DNA of 64,000 bases, taken from assembly GCF_024580735.1 (NCBI RefSeq), contig NZ_JANIJX010000020.1:1-64000 (forward strand). Direction: 5' to 3'. A model generated the notes under the pieces. The model saw only the letters and a program-made list of their open reading frames with translations. It was not told the DNA's origin and searched no databases. Below are positions 1 to 8,379 of this stretch, piece after piece. Source of the DNA: Brevibacterium moorei. Its GTDB lineage: Bacteria > Actinomycetota > Actinomycetes > Actinomycetales > Brevibacteriaceae. The position numbers and the translations under genes are program-made. The first letter of the stretch is position 1. Every line of letters starts with the position of its first letter.

Positions 1-242
1 CAGGCCACACGGTGGCGGAATGTCCGGCCGGATTCGGTGGTGCCGCCTTGTCGTGTGGTGCCGGTCAGCCAGGTGAGGAAGTCGGTGAACTCGGCCTTGC
101 GTGTGATGTCGATGCGTGACTGGGTGGTCGAGGCGCCGCAGTGTTTGCATCGCCAGCGTGTCCGCCCGGCGGTGGTCTTGCCGTTTTTGACGAGCTTGTT
201 TGCGCATACACCACAGTGGGGGTGATTCCTTGGATTGGGCAC
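1..242 (-). CDS. IS1249-like (IS256 family) transposase, N-terminal part, cut by window edge
   Basis: Reading the minus strand from a GTG at 242 gives an open frame to the window edge. It has a zinc-ribbon-like start (CGVC, then about 24 residues, then CKHC), followed by GRTRWRCKHCGAST and a TESGRTFRHRVAW stretch. This order is typical of the N-terminus of IS1249-type transposases, whose zinc ribbon precedes the DDE catalytic core. Only about 80 residues are visible, so the catalytic core lies outside the window and I cannot tell whether the element is intact. The GTG start has no good ribosome site. The element end should lie between 242 and the tRNA-Ser terminator near 400, but I could not identify the terminal repeat. 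Confidence 0.7.
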   Translation of the reverse strand, partial: MPNPRNHPHCGVCANKLVKNGKTTAGRTRWRCKHCGASTTQSRIDITRKAEFTDFLTWLTGTTRQGGTTESGRTFRHRVA

Positions 243-398
243 TGAACATGCTTGCAGACCATGTTCAACCCGGTCTTGCCCGTCTGTCTACTGGGCAAGC
301 GCCCTATCCTGTACACACATTCTTGCCGCTAACCCGAACGTTCCGGCAGCCCGGCATCGTTGCCGAGGGGCCGCTTTTGCCCCGTGTTTACAAGGGAA

Positions 399-427
399 AA
401 GCCCGGAATCTCAATGATTCCGGGCTT
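399..427 (-). terminator. Rho-independent terminator of tRNA-Ser(GGA)
   Basis: A perfect 12-bp stem (AAGCCCGGAATC / GATTCCGGGCTT) with a 5-base loop, followed by a T run when read on the minus strand. It lies 12 bases past the 3' end of the tRNA. Confidence 0.85.
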
Positions 428-438
428 CAACCTCACTG

Positions 439-523
439 CGGAGGATAGGGGATTTGAACCCCTGAGGGCGTTAACCCAACACGCGTTCCAGGCGTGCGCC
501 ATAGGCCGCTAGGCGAATCCTCC
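439..523 (-). tRNA. tRNA-Ser (anticodon GGA)
   Basis: The minus strand folds as a class II tRNA: 7-bp acceptor GGAGGAT/ATCCTCC, T-arm GGTTCAAATCC, a long variable arm and an anticodon loop CTGGAAC giving GGA (antisense tcc at 487-489). No CCA is encoded. A -10-like TAAAGT (antisense of 531-536) sits just upstream. The gene lies next to ffs, a common actinobacterial arrangement. Confidence 0.95.
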
Positions 524-685
524 GCAGATAACTTTACATGACCCGACACCCCGGCGCGAATCGAAAAGGCCTCACGTGAGGCAACACACAACGATGCACA
601 CAACCACCCAGTGGTCGACTCGCGTCCCGCCTCCTGCGCTCCACCCCGTTTCGCTTCCACCGGTCCAATCCACTACACTTGTCAG

Positions 686-774
686 TGGCTCTTCGTGCGG
701 CGTCATCTTGCGAATCCCCCAGGACCGAAAGGTAGCAAGGGTAAGGAAGCTCTGGCGGGTGCACGGAGAGTCCT
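686..774 (+). ncRNA. ffs: 4.5S signal recognition particle RNA (small bacterial type)
   Basis: The core CCCCCAGGACCGAAAGGTAGCAAGGG is SRP domain IV: the symmetric and asymmetric internal loops (CAGG and AGCA) around a GNRA tetraloop that bind the Ffh M domain. The ends pair (GGCTCTTCGTGC with GCACGGAGAGTCC), giving a hairpin of about 89 nt that matches the small 4.5S type. A possible -10 (TACACT) lies about 10 bases upstream. The tetraloop here is GAAA rather than the more usual GGAA. The transcript ends are estimated from pairing, so they may be off by a few bases. The 276 bases from here to the next gene hold no convincing ORF. Confidence 0.9.
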
Positions 775-1049
775 TTACTTTCCCCTCCCCGCGGCAGCCC
801 CTGTAACCACCTTCCCCGCCTCTCCCGTCGGCATATTACGATTCCGCAACAGTTCCCGTTGCTCTTTGAGAACGTTTGCCGCCCCCAGGCGTCGGATGCA
901 CGAGTTCTCACTGGAAAACGTCGGAGATTCGCATCACAAATACCTATCGCCGTACAGGACCGCCTCCTAACATGAATTGATCGCCTTCTTCCACCCGGGC
1001 ACATCCGTGTGGAGGGCAGGTACTGAGCACCTTCTGGAGAGAGGCCCCC

Positions 1050-2420
1050 GTGTCACGTCGTCTTTACCCGATCGCCGCAGCCCTTGCGGCGGTTGTCGCC
1101 CTGAGCTCATGCACCGGCACGACCCCTGGCGGTGACGATGCGAAGAAGGCCGGCGCCAAAGCGGACGCCCCCGAAATCAGCGTCACCGCTCCCGATAAGA
1201 CCATCAAGGCAGGCGGCAAGCTCAAGCTGAGCGTGGCCAATGGCAAGTTCCAGAAGGTCGAAGTCACCGATGCGGATCATTCCTCCGCCCCGGCCGACAC
1301 CGGCGTGATGAACCCCAAGACCAAGTCGACCGCCACAGCGACGGAAACCGCCAAGGCCGGCGGAAACCTCGCTCTGACGTCGACCGACCAGACCACAGCG
1401 GCCACCGATCCGACGGACACCTCGGATGCGGAATCCAGTGCAGCCACCGACGACTCCGGCTCACTCTCCGATACCCAGGCCAGTGCGGAGCCCACCGAAC
1501 AGGGCACCACGTGGAGCTCGAAGTACGGCCTGGCCGGTAGCTCGACGTACAACTGGAAGGCCACCGTCGTCGACGACAACGGCAACACCCAGGAGAAGAC
1601 CGGCACCGTCAAGACCGCCAAGCCCAAGGGCGAGGCAACCGGCATCAACCCGATCATCTCCGACGGCCAGACCGTGGGCGTGGGCGCACCGATCCTGTTG
1701 TACTTCAACACCATCGTCACCGACAAGAACAAGGCCGCCGTCGAATCCCGCCTCAAGGTCACGGCCACGGACAAGGATGGGAAGAAGCGCAACGTCGAGG
1801 GCACCTGGGCCTGGCTGCCGGTCGAGGACGGCATCTCCCGTCTGAACTACCGGCCCAAGGAATACTGGCCGGCCCACACCAACGTCAAGGTCGAGCTGCC
1901 GCTGAAGAACGTGCAGTACGCCGCCAATCGCTTCGGCAAGAAGGACGTGAACTTCAGCTTCAAGGTCGGCCGCGAGCAGATCGCCACCGGCAATGCGAAG
2001 ACCCACCGCTTCAAGGTCGAGCGCAACGGCAAGGAGATCTGGAACTGGCCGGCTTCGCTGGGCCGCCCCGCCGCCCCCAGCTACAACGGCGTCCACGTCG
2101 TCATGTCCAAACACGCGAACTACACGATGAAGTCCGAGCGCTGGAACTACACGACCCCCACCCAGTGGTCCGTGCGCATCCAGAACAACGGCGAATTCGT
2201 CCACGCGGCTCCCTGGTCGGAGGGCTCGCAGGGTTCGGCGAACGTGTCCCACGGCTGCATCAACCTGTCCAACAGCCGCGCGTACAAGTACTACAAGTCG
2301 GCTCTCTATGGCGACCCCGTCATCATCAAGGGCTCCTCGGTGAAGCTGTCGAAGTCCAATAGCGATGTCATCGACTGGGTCTACGACTGGGACGAATACA
2401 AGGAGATGTCCGCGCTCTAA
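1050..2420 (+). CDS. L,D-transpeptidase lipoprotein (YkuD domain, LdtMt2-like)
   Basis: It makes 3-3 cross-links in peptidoglycan on the outer face of the membrane. Residues 1-21 are a lipoprotein signal peptide with lipobox LSSC (lipidated C21). Ig-like modules follow, then a YkuD catalytic domain near residues 305-435 with His385 and the SHGC motif at 400-403 (nucleophile Cys403). The layout, including a Trp/Tyr-rich tail, matches the mycobacterial LdtMt2 type. The first Ig-like module is interrupted by an acidic Ser/Thr-rich stretch of about 65 residues (88-152). The GTG start is chosen because GAGAGG precedes it by a normal distance and the signal peptide begins there. It is monocistronic, with its own terminator. 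Confidence 0.93.
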   Translation: MSRRLYPIAAALAAVVALSSCTGTTPGGDDAKKAGAKADAPEISVTAPDKTIKAGGKLKLSVANGKFQKVEVTDADHSSAPADTGVMNPKTKSTATATETAKAGGNLALTSTDQTTAATDPTDTSDAESSAATDDSGSLSDTQASAEPTEQGTTWSSKYGLAGSSTYNWKATVVDDNGNTQEKTGTVKTAKPKGEATGINPIISDGQTVGVGAPILLYFNTIVTDKNKAAVESRLKVTATDKDGKKRNVEGTWAWLPVEDGISRLNYRPKEYWPAHTNVKVELPLKNVQYAANRFGKKDVNFSFKVGREQIATGNAKTHRFKVERNGKEIWNWPASLGRPAAPSYNGVHVVMSKHANYTMKSERWNYTTPTQWSVRIQNNGEFVHAAPWSEGSQGSANVSHGCINLSNSRAYKYYKSALYGDPVIIKGSSVKLSKSNSDVIDWVYDWDEYKEMSAL

Positions 2421-2457
2421 GCAGCACGCGCTCACTCCGAACAACGCAGGATCAGAA

Positions 2458-2500
2458 GTGGCCGAGGCCGCACCCAACCGGGTGCGGCCTCGGCCACTTT
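2458..2500 (+). terminator. Rho-independent terminator after the L,D-transpeptidase gene
   Basis: An 18-bp perfect stem (GTGGCCGAGGCCGCACCC and its complement) with a 4-base AACC loop and a short TTT tail, 37 bases after the stop codon. Confidence 0.85.
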
Positions 2501-2610
2501 GGGAATACATCCGATGACTTTCTGGTTGGAACAAGTGAAGACGCACAGATCGTCAGAACGATACTGCCTTGCGCCTAGACACCCAGCCCACAAGACAAAG
2601 GAAACATACT

Positions 2611-3348
2611 ATGACTACTGTTCCGTCATTCGCACCCGACATGCTCGCCGGTAAGGTCGCCGTCGTCACCGGAGGCACCTCGGGCATTGGCCTGGCCACC
2701 GCGTCGACCCTGGCCCGCCTGGGCGCAACCGTCATCGCCGTCGGCCTGGGCTCCGATAAGACCCAGGTTCCCGAGGACGTCACCCTGGACCTGCGCGAAC
2801 TCGATGTCACCGACGATGCAGGCGTCAAGGCCCTGATCGACAGCCTGGACCGCCTGGACATCCTGGTCCCAGCCGCCGGCATCAGCATGGGCGACCGCGA
2901 GGTCGAATGGGAGGCCTTCAACAAGGTCCTGTCCATCCAGCTCAACGCCGTCTACCGCATCACCGAACTGGCCCACGATCTGCTGGCCGCCTCGCACGGC
3001 TCGATCGTCAACATCGCCTCGATGTACTCGTTCTTCGGAGGCGGCAAGCGCGTCGCCTACTCGGCTGCCAAGGGCGCCGTCGCCCAGATCACCAAGTCCC
3101 TGGCCGAGGCATGGGCCCCCGAGGGCATTCGCGTCAACGCCGTCGCCCCGGGCTGGATCGACACCCCGCTGCTGGCCACCCTGGACGACTCCGGCAAGGA
3201 GCGCCTGCTCTCCCGCACCCCGGCCAACCGCTTCGGCCGCCCCGAAGAGGTCGGGCAGGTCATCGCCTTCCTGGTCTCCGACGCCGCGTCCTTCGTCACC
3301 GGCACCGTGGTCCCGGTCGACGGCGGCTACCTGACCACCGGCATCTGA
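2611..3348 (+). CDS. Short-chain dehydrogenase/reductase (SDR), substrate unknown
   Basis: Classical SDR of 245 residues that should oxidise or reduce an alcohol/carbonyl with NAD(P). The cofactor motif TGGTSGIG is at 20-27 and the catalytic set is Ser137, Tyr150 and Lys154 (YSAAK). The C-terminus DGGYLTTGI is usual for the sugar-alcohol/glucose dehydrogenase-like subgroup. ATG 2611 is preferred over an in-frame ATG 42 bases upstream because AAAGGA sits before it and the fold begins right after it. The gene stands alone and converges on the DUF779 gene across a long inverted repeat. The substrate cannot be read from the sequence. Confidence 0.85.
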   Translation: MTTVPSFAPDMLAGKVAVVTGGTSGIGLATASTLARLGATVIAVGLGSDKTQVPEDVTLDLRELDVTDDAGVKALIDSLDRLDILVPAAGISMGDREVEWEAFNKVLSIQLNAVYRITELAHDLLAASHGSIVNIASMYSFFGGGKRVAYSAAKGAVAQITKSLAEAWAPEGIRVNAVAPGWIDTPLLATLDDSGKERLLSRTPANRFGRPEEVGQVIAFLVSDAASFVTGTVVPVDGGYLTTGI

Positions 3349-3444
3349 GACACACCCGCGCCGGTGCCGTTTACAGCGGATCGGCCGGGCGAGGGGCCGG
3401 CCAGACAGCGGCCCGACCGGTCAGCCGACCGGCCCCTCCAAGCC

Positions 3445-3498
3445 AATCGGTCCCTGTGGGACGGATCCATCGAGGATTCCGTCCCACAGGGACCGATT
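3445..3498. repeat. Long perfect inverted repeat between convergent genes
   Basis: 21-bp perfect arms (AATCGGTCCCTGTGGGACGGA and its complement at 3478-3498) around a 12-base loop, in the 177-base space between the convergent SDR and DUF779 genes. No T run follows on either strand. It most likely acts as a bidirectional U-less terminator. Confidence 0.75.
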
Positions 3499-3525
3499 CG
3501 CGTCCGGGCACGACGGCCCTGGTGC

Positions 3526-4014
3526 TCAGGCCTCCATCAGCCGCGAACGGATGAGGAAGCGCTTGCCCGTGGGCGACTCCACACTGAACCCCGAACCACG
3601 CCCGGGCACCACGTCCAGGGTCAGGTACGTGTGTTTCCAGTACTCGAACTGTTCGGCTGACATCCAGAATTCCAGCTCCGCCTGATCCTCCGGCACCCCC
3701 GGCAGAGTGAACCGTCCCAACAACACGTCCGCATCGCCGGTGATGAACTCGCCTGCCGGATAGCACATGGGCGAGGAGCCATCGCAGCACCCGCCCGACT
3801 GATGGAACATCAGCTGCCCATACTGCCCCACCAGCTGCTGCAACAGCTCCAGTGCCGCAGCCGTCATATCGACCCGGGGCCGGGTCTCACCCTCGATCGC
3901 CGACTCCGAGGCGAGCACGGCCTCGACGCCGGTGTCCTGTTCGTTCGTAGATGCGCCGACACCCGCGGCGGGGGTGTCCCCCGTCGCGGGTGCTGCGCCG
4001 AAATCGGTATTCAT
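3526..4014 (-). CDS. DUF779 protein, partner of acetaldehyde dehydrogenase
   Basis: 162 residues. From about residue 50 it matches DUF779, with the conserved SGGCCDGSSPMC cluster and the ending VVPGRGSGFSVESPTGKRF. DUF779 genes are commonly found next to aldB/acoD-type aldehyde dehydrogenases, as here: the gene starts 25 bases after the dehydrogenase stop, with GGAAGGGA between them. Its function is not established; the cysteine pairs suggest metal binding or redox help for the enzyme. The family is usually about 120 residues, so the low-complexity N-terminus of about 45 residues is an extension. Confidence 0.85.
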   Translation of the reverse strand: MNTDFGAAPATGDTPAAGVGASTNEQDTGVEAVLASESAIEGETRPRVDMTAAALELLQQLVGQYGQLMFHQSGGCCDGSSPMCYPAGEFITGDADVLLGRFTLPGVPEDQAELEFWMSAEQFEYWKHTYLTLDVVPGRGSGFSVESPTGKRFLIRSRLMEA

Positions 4015-4039
4015 GACGACACCGATCGATCCCTTCCGT

Positions 4040-5563
4040 TTAGAAGAAGCCCTGTTTGCCCTCGGCATAGCTGACCAGCAGGTTCTTGGTCTGCTGATAG
4101 TGGTCGAGCATCATCAGATGGTTCTCGCGGCCAATGCCCGAGGACTTGTAACCGCCGAAGGCCGCGTGTGCGGGGTACGAGTGGTAGTTGTTGACCCATA
4201 CACGACCGGCCTGGATGTCCCGGCCCGCCCGGTAGGCGGTGTTGCCGTTGCGGCTCCACACACCGGCGCCCAGACCGTACAGGGTGTCATTGGCCTGTGC
4301 GATCACATTGTCATAATCGGTGAACGAGGTCAGCGCCAACACCGGTCCGAAGATCTCCTCCTGGAAGATCCGCATCTTGTTGTCCCCGTGGAACACCGTG
4401 GGCTGGATGTAGAAGCCATCGGCCAGGTCCCCATCCAGGTGTGCCTGTTCGCCGCCGATCAGGACCTTCGCGCCCTCCTGCTTGCCGATGTCCAAATAGG
4501 ACTTGATCTTCTCCAGCTGATCGTTCGAGGCCTGCGCGCCGATCATCGTGTCCGTGTCCAGCGGGTTGCCGATCTTGGTATTGCGAACGCGCTCGATGCC
4601 GGCTCCGACGAAGCTGTCGAAGATGGAATCCTGAACGAACGAACGCGAGGGGCAGGTGCAGACCTCGCCCGAGTTCAGGCTGAACATCGCGAAGCCCTCG
4701 AGTGCCTTGTCGTAGAACGCATCGTCCTTCGCCGCCACATCCTCGAAGAAGATGTTCGGGCTCTTGCCACCCAGCTCCAGGGTGACGGGAATCAGGTTCT
4801 GGGATGCGTACTGCATGATGAGGCGACCCGTGGTCGTCTCACCGGTGAAGGCGATCTTCGAGATCCGCTTATTGCTGGCCAGCGGCTTGCCACATTCCAC
4901 GCCGAAGCCGTTGACGATGTTGACCACGCCCGGGGGCAGCAGATCGCCGATGATCTCCATGACCACCAGGATGGACACCGGGGTCTGCTCTGCCGGCTTG
5001 AGGACCACGCAGTTGCCGGCGGCCAGGGCCGGCGCCAGCTTCCACACGGCCATCAGAATGGGGAAGTTCCACGGGATGATCTGGCCGACCACGCCCAGCG
5101 GCTCGTGATAGTGGTAGGCGACCGTGTCCTCGTCGATCTGGGACAGGCTGCCCTCCTGCGCGCGGATGGCGCCGGCGAAGTAGCGGAAGTGGTCGACGGC
5201 CAGCGGCAGGTCCGCTGCCAGCGGTTCCCTGATCGCCTTGCCGTTGTCCCAGGTCTCGGCGACCGCGATCTTCTCCAGGTTCGCCTCGATCCGGTCGGCG
5301 ATCTTGTTCAGAATCACCGCGCGCTCCGCCACGCTGGTCTTGCCCCAGGTGAGCTTCGCCTTGTGGGCCGCGTCGAGCGCGACTTCGATGTCCTCGGCAT
5401 CGGACTGTGCGACCTCTGTGAAGGGCTTGCCGTTGACGGGGCTGACGTTTTCGAAGTAGCGCCCCTTGACCGGCGGGACCCATTCGCCGCCGATGTAGTT
5501 CTCGTAACGGGGCTTGAAGTCGATGAGTGCGCCCGGCGTGCCCGGTGCTGCGTAAACCGCCAT
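4040..5563 (-). CDS. aldB: NAD-dependent acetaldehyde-type dehydrogenase (AldB/ExaC group)
   Basis: Oxidises aldehydes such as acetaldehyde to the acid with NAD(P) in the cytoplasm. At 507 residues it is full length. It shows the cofactor lysine in LKPAEQTP (about 193), the general-base glutamate in LELGGKSPN (about 262) and the catalytic cysteine in [11 protein letters not shown] (about 301). The double-cysteine CTC form is typical of the AldB/AcoD/ExaC group. It heads a two-gene operon with DUF779. A 213-base space separates it from the divergent AAA ATPase gene. Probable role: clearing acetaldehyde from ethanol, ethanolamine or acetoin breakdown. Confidence 0.9.
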   Translation of the reverse strand: MAVYAAPGTPGALIDFKPRYENYIGGEWVPPVKGRYFENVSPVNGKPFTEVAQSDAEDIEVALDAAHKAKLTWGKTSVAERAVILNKIADRIEANLEKIAVAETWDNGKAIREPLAADLPLAVDHFRYFAGAIRAQEGSLSQIDEDTVAYHYHEPLGVVGQIIPWNFPILMAVWKLAPALAAGNCVVLKPAEQTPVSILVVMEIIGDLLPPGVVNIVNGFGVECGKPLASNKRISKIAFTGETTTGRLIMQYASQNLIPVTLELGGKSPNIFFEDVAAKDDAFYDKALEGFAMFSLNSGEVCTCPSRSFVQDSIFDSFVGAGIERVRNTKIGNPLDTDTMIGAQASNDQLEKIKSYLDIGKQEGAKVLIGGEQAHLDGDLADGFYIQPTVFHGDNKMRIFQEEIFGPVLALTSFTDYDNVIAQANDTLYGLGAGVWSRNGNTAYRAGRDIQAGRVWVNNYHSYPAHAAFGGYKSSGIGRENHLMMLDHYQQTKNLLVSYAEGKQGFF

Positions 5564-5776
5564 GATGTCTCCTCGTTGAGTAATCGTGGTCCCGCTGTGC
5601 GGGTATGTCCACTGTAAGTCTGCTCATGCACAGTTGCACCCGCGTTGCATGGATTTTCTGGGAGGGCCGGCTCCCAACACAAGCGTAAACACCACGCGAG
5701 CGCGGGAACGACCGGCTGTAGTGAGTCGTTTCCGCGCTCAGGTGGTGTCTGCGCGCTCAAGCACTAGGCTCGGGGC

Positions 5777-6517
5777 ATGGACTTCAAGCAACCGCCCGTC
5801 GTCCGCATCAGCCGGGACACCACTGGTGGCGCCGAGAACGGATCGGCCGGGGCAGAACCAGGCGCTGCCTACCCCTATTCGATCCCCGCCGTGGCCCAGC
5901 TGCTCACCGAGGGCCTGACCCTGGACCCCGGGGTGACGTTCCTGGTCGGCGAGAACGGCTCGGGCAAATCCACGATCTTAGAGGGCATCGCCCTGGCCTT
6001 CGGCTTCGCCCCCGAGGGTGGGTCGATCCACTCCCAGCACAGCACCTGGCCATCGGAGTCCGACCTGTATACACGCCTGTACATCCAGCGGGGGATCGGG
6101 ACCAAACGGTGGGGCTTCTTCCTACGCTCGGAGACCACCCATTCCCTCTACACCTACCTGGAGGAGGTCTCGCCCGGAACTGGGCTGCACCAGATGAGCC
6201 ACGGCGAATCGTATCTGGAGCTCTTCTCCGACTACTTCTCCCGACCCGGCTTCTACTGCATGGACGAGCCCGAGGCCGCGCTGTCCTTCGGCTCCACCCT
6301 GCGCCTGCTGCGCATCCTGGACCAGATCAGATCCGCCGGCGGGCAGGCGCTGATCGCCACCCACTCCCCTATCCTGGCCTCGCTGCCGGGGGCCACCGTC
6401 ATCGAGGTGGGCGACTGGGGCATGCGACAGGTGCAGTGGCGCGACCTCGAGCTGGTCGACCACTGGTGTCGCTATCTTCAGGCCCCGGAACGCTATCTGC
6501 GACACCTGCTCGATTGA
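5777..6517 (+). CDS. AAA family ATPase (COG3910-like)
   Basis: 246 residues with Walker A GENGSGKST at 58-66 and a Walker B/ABC-type CMDEPEAALS near 160-170, followed by a switch ATHSPI. The compact architecture without a coiled-coil arm or membrane part fits the COG3910 ATP-binding group, whose role is unknown. The ATG is preceded by TAGGCT ending exactly 6 bases upstream and has no ribosome site, so the mRNA is probably leaderless. It stands alone and converges on the next gene with only 18 bases between stops. Confidence 0.8.
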   Translation: MDFKQPPVVRISRDTTGGAENGSAGAEPGAAYPYSIPAVAQLLTEGLTLDPGVTFLVGENGSGKSTILEGIALAFGFAPEGGSIHSQHSTWPSESDLYTRLYIQRGIGTKRWGFFLRSETTHSLYTYLEEVSPGTGLHQMSHGESYLELFSDYFSRPGFYCMDEPEAALSFGSTLRLLRILDQIRSAGGQALIATHSPILASLPGATVIEVGDWGMRQVQWRDLELVDHWCRYLQAPERYLRHLLD

Positions 6518-6535
6518 GGCCTCGGGCGCGGCCGG

Positions 6536-7162
6536 CTACGCCAGGTCCATCATCTGGTCCTTGGGCACGCGCCCCATCACGTAGAACTCGGGGTTCGGCT
6601 GAATCCCGCCGACGATCGCCATGCGGTTCGACAGGCCGAAGAAACCGGTGACCGCCGCGATGTCCCAGATGTCCTCGGCGTCCAGGCCCTGTTGAAGCAC
6701 CGGGACATAGTCGGCCTGGCGCACCAGTTCGGGCGAGCGCGCCAGCTTGACTGCCAAGTCGACGATCGCCTGCTGGCGCGGCGCCAGACCGGCGTGCCGC
6801 GGGTTGACCGCGACCTTGTCCGCAATGTGCTTATCGCGCGCATAGATGCGCAGGAAGGCGCCATGGGACACGACGCAGTACAGGCAGCCGTTGGCCGCCG
6901 AGGTCGCGGTCACGATGAGCTCGCGGTCCGCCTTGGTCAGGTTGCCGGTCTCCTTGGTCATGAGCGCGTCGTAGTAGTTCACGAAGGCCCAGAACTCCGC
7001 CGGGCGCCGGGCCAGGGCGATGAAGACGTTCGGGGTGAAGCCCGCCTTCTCGGTCTGCTGAGCCAGGTACTCGCGGATGTCCTCGGGAATGTCGGCCGGG
7101 TCCGGCAATGGGAATTCGACAGGTGGGAACGAAGTGGGTGAGATGTCGTCTTTGGCATTCAT
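6536..7162 (-). CDS. Peroxidase-related enzyme (AhpD/CMD domain)
   Basis: 208 residues with a carboxymuconolactone-decarboxylase/AhpD fold. The redox pair and base lie in NGCLYCVVSHGAFLR (CxxC plus His). The length and the YYDALM and NRMA motifs fit the uncharacterised peroxidase-related group (TIGR01926). It probably reduces peroxides or reactive electrophiles in the cytoplasm. TAGGGT ends 6 bases before the ATG, so a leaderless transcript is likely. Confidence 0.85.
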   Translation of the reverse strand: MNAKDDISPTSFPPVEFPLPDPADIPEDIREYLAQQTEKAGFTPNVFIALARRPAEFWAFVNYYDALMTKETGNLTKADRELIVTATSAANGCLYCVVSHGAFLRIYARDKHIADKVAVNPRHAGLAPRQQAIVDLAVKLARSPELVRQADYVPVLQQGLDAEDIWDIAAVTGFFGLSNRMAIVGGIQPNPEFYVMGRVPKDQMMDLA

Positions 7163-7188
7163 GGTCCAACCCTAACGCCTGCCGGCCC

Positions 7189-8307
7189 CTATCGCGCGGC
7201 CTGGTGCGGCACCACCACGCGCCGGATGATGATGAGCAGGCTGGCCGTCACCGGCACCGCCAGCAGGGCGCCCAGCACCCCGGCGATCGTGGCCCCGGCG
7301 ACCGCCCCGATGATCACCAGGGCACCCGGCACGTTGACGGCCGCGCGCATGATCCGGGGGCTGAACACATAGGACTCGATCTGCATGTAGACCAGATAGT
7401 AGATGCCCGCGATGATCGCCATGGTCGGCGATACGAACAGGCACGATACGACGATGACGACGGATGCCGACAGGGTCCCCACCAGCGGGATCATCGAGCC
7501 AATGAAGGCGATCAGGGCCAGTAGCGCGGGCAACGGCGCCTGCAGGATGACCAGGAACACCGCGGAGAGGACTCCGTTGATGGCCGCCAGGCTGACCTGG
7601 CCCAGCACGTAGCCGCCGACCGAGCGCATGATCTCCTCGGCCACGGATTCCGTCCCGGTGCGCCGGGACGCGGGGACCAGCGCAAACGCCCAGGCCTTGA
7701 TCGTCGGCAGGGTCGCGGAGAAGTAGACGGTCAGGATCAGCACGATGATCACGCCTGTCGTGCCGTTGGCGATCGTCGAGCCGACGCTGACGAGCCCACC
7801 GCCCACGCTCACCAGGTTCTGCGGATCGCTGGCCCAGGTGGTGGCGTTGGCGACCATCGTGTCGACGTCCAGCGAACCGCCGAATCTGCTCTCCAGGTCC
7901 TTGACCCATTCCTGTTCGGCGATATCGCCGATGATCGTGGGCAGATTGCCGATGAACGCCTGGATCTGCGCGACCAGGGTCGGCACGATCAACAGGAGGA
8001 CGCCGGTGACCACCAGAAGGAAGGCCACCGCCACGATGACCACTGCAATGGAGCGTTTGATCCCCCGTTTGGCCAGGAAGCGCACGATCGGGTCCAGGCC
8101 CAGGGTGATGAAGAAGGCGATGGCCACATAGGTGACGACGGTGGACAGGGTGTCGATGCCCTGCAGCAGCCACCAGCCCATACCCCCGCCGAGCACCAGC
8201 AGGAAGCCCACCAGGAAGGCCTGGCCCGGCCGGGCCAGCACCGCGCCCACGAGGTTCTTCGGGCGCGCGGCCGCGGGCAGCGGGGAATCCGACGATTCGT
8301 CACTCAT
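7189..8307 (-). CDS. AI-2E family transporter (TqsA/YdiK-like permease)
   Basis: About 372 residues with a cytoplasmic N-terminus, paired helices near 30-95, a large soluble segment around 110-180, and helices to the C-terminus. This is the AI-2E transporter layout (TqsA, YdiK, PerM). Members export autoinducer-2 or act as ion antiporters; the substrate here is unknown. An in-frame ATG exists 12 bases further out. I chose 8307 because TATGCT ends 7 bases before it, which fits a leaderless start. It stands alone and ends 27 bases from the AhpD-like gene. Confidence 0.82.
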   Translation of the reverse strand: MSDESSDSPLPAAARPKNLVGAVLARPGQAFLVGFLLVLGGGMGWWLLQGIDTLSTVVTYVAIAFFITLGLDPIVRFLAKRGIKRSIAVVIVAVAFLLVVTGVLLLIVPTLVAQIQAFIGNLPTIIGDIAEQEWVKDLESRFGGSLDVDTMVANATTWASDPQNLVSVGGGLVSVGSTIANGTTGVIIVLILTVYFSATLPTIKAWAFALVPASRRTGTESVAEEIMRSVGGYVLGQVSLAAINGVLSAVFLVILQAPLPALLALIAFIGSMIPLVGTLSASVVIVVSCLFVSPTMAIIAGIYYLVYMQIESYVFSPRIMRAAVNVPGALVIIGAVAGATIAGVLGALLAVPVTASLLIIIRRVVVPHQAAR

Positions 8308-8379
8308 GAACCCCAGCATAGGCGGACCCGGCCCGTGCCCGGCTACGGTGGGAAGCAGCCGCGGCGCAGCGGGAAGCGG

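Noticed and set aside
534..1004. 156-residue minus-strand ORF over ffs
   Set aside because: It covers the SRP RNA gene on the opposite strand and has no similarity or plausible ribosome site.
3932..5617. 561-residue plus-strand ORF opposite the aldehyde dehydrogenase gene
   Set aside because: It is fully antisense to a clear ALDH with intact catalytic motifs; it stays open only because of GC-rich codon bias and resembles no known protein.
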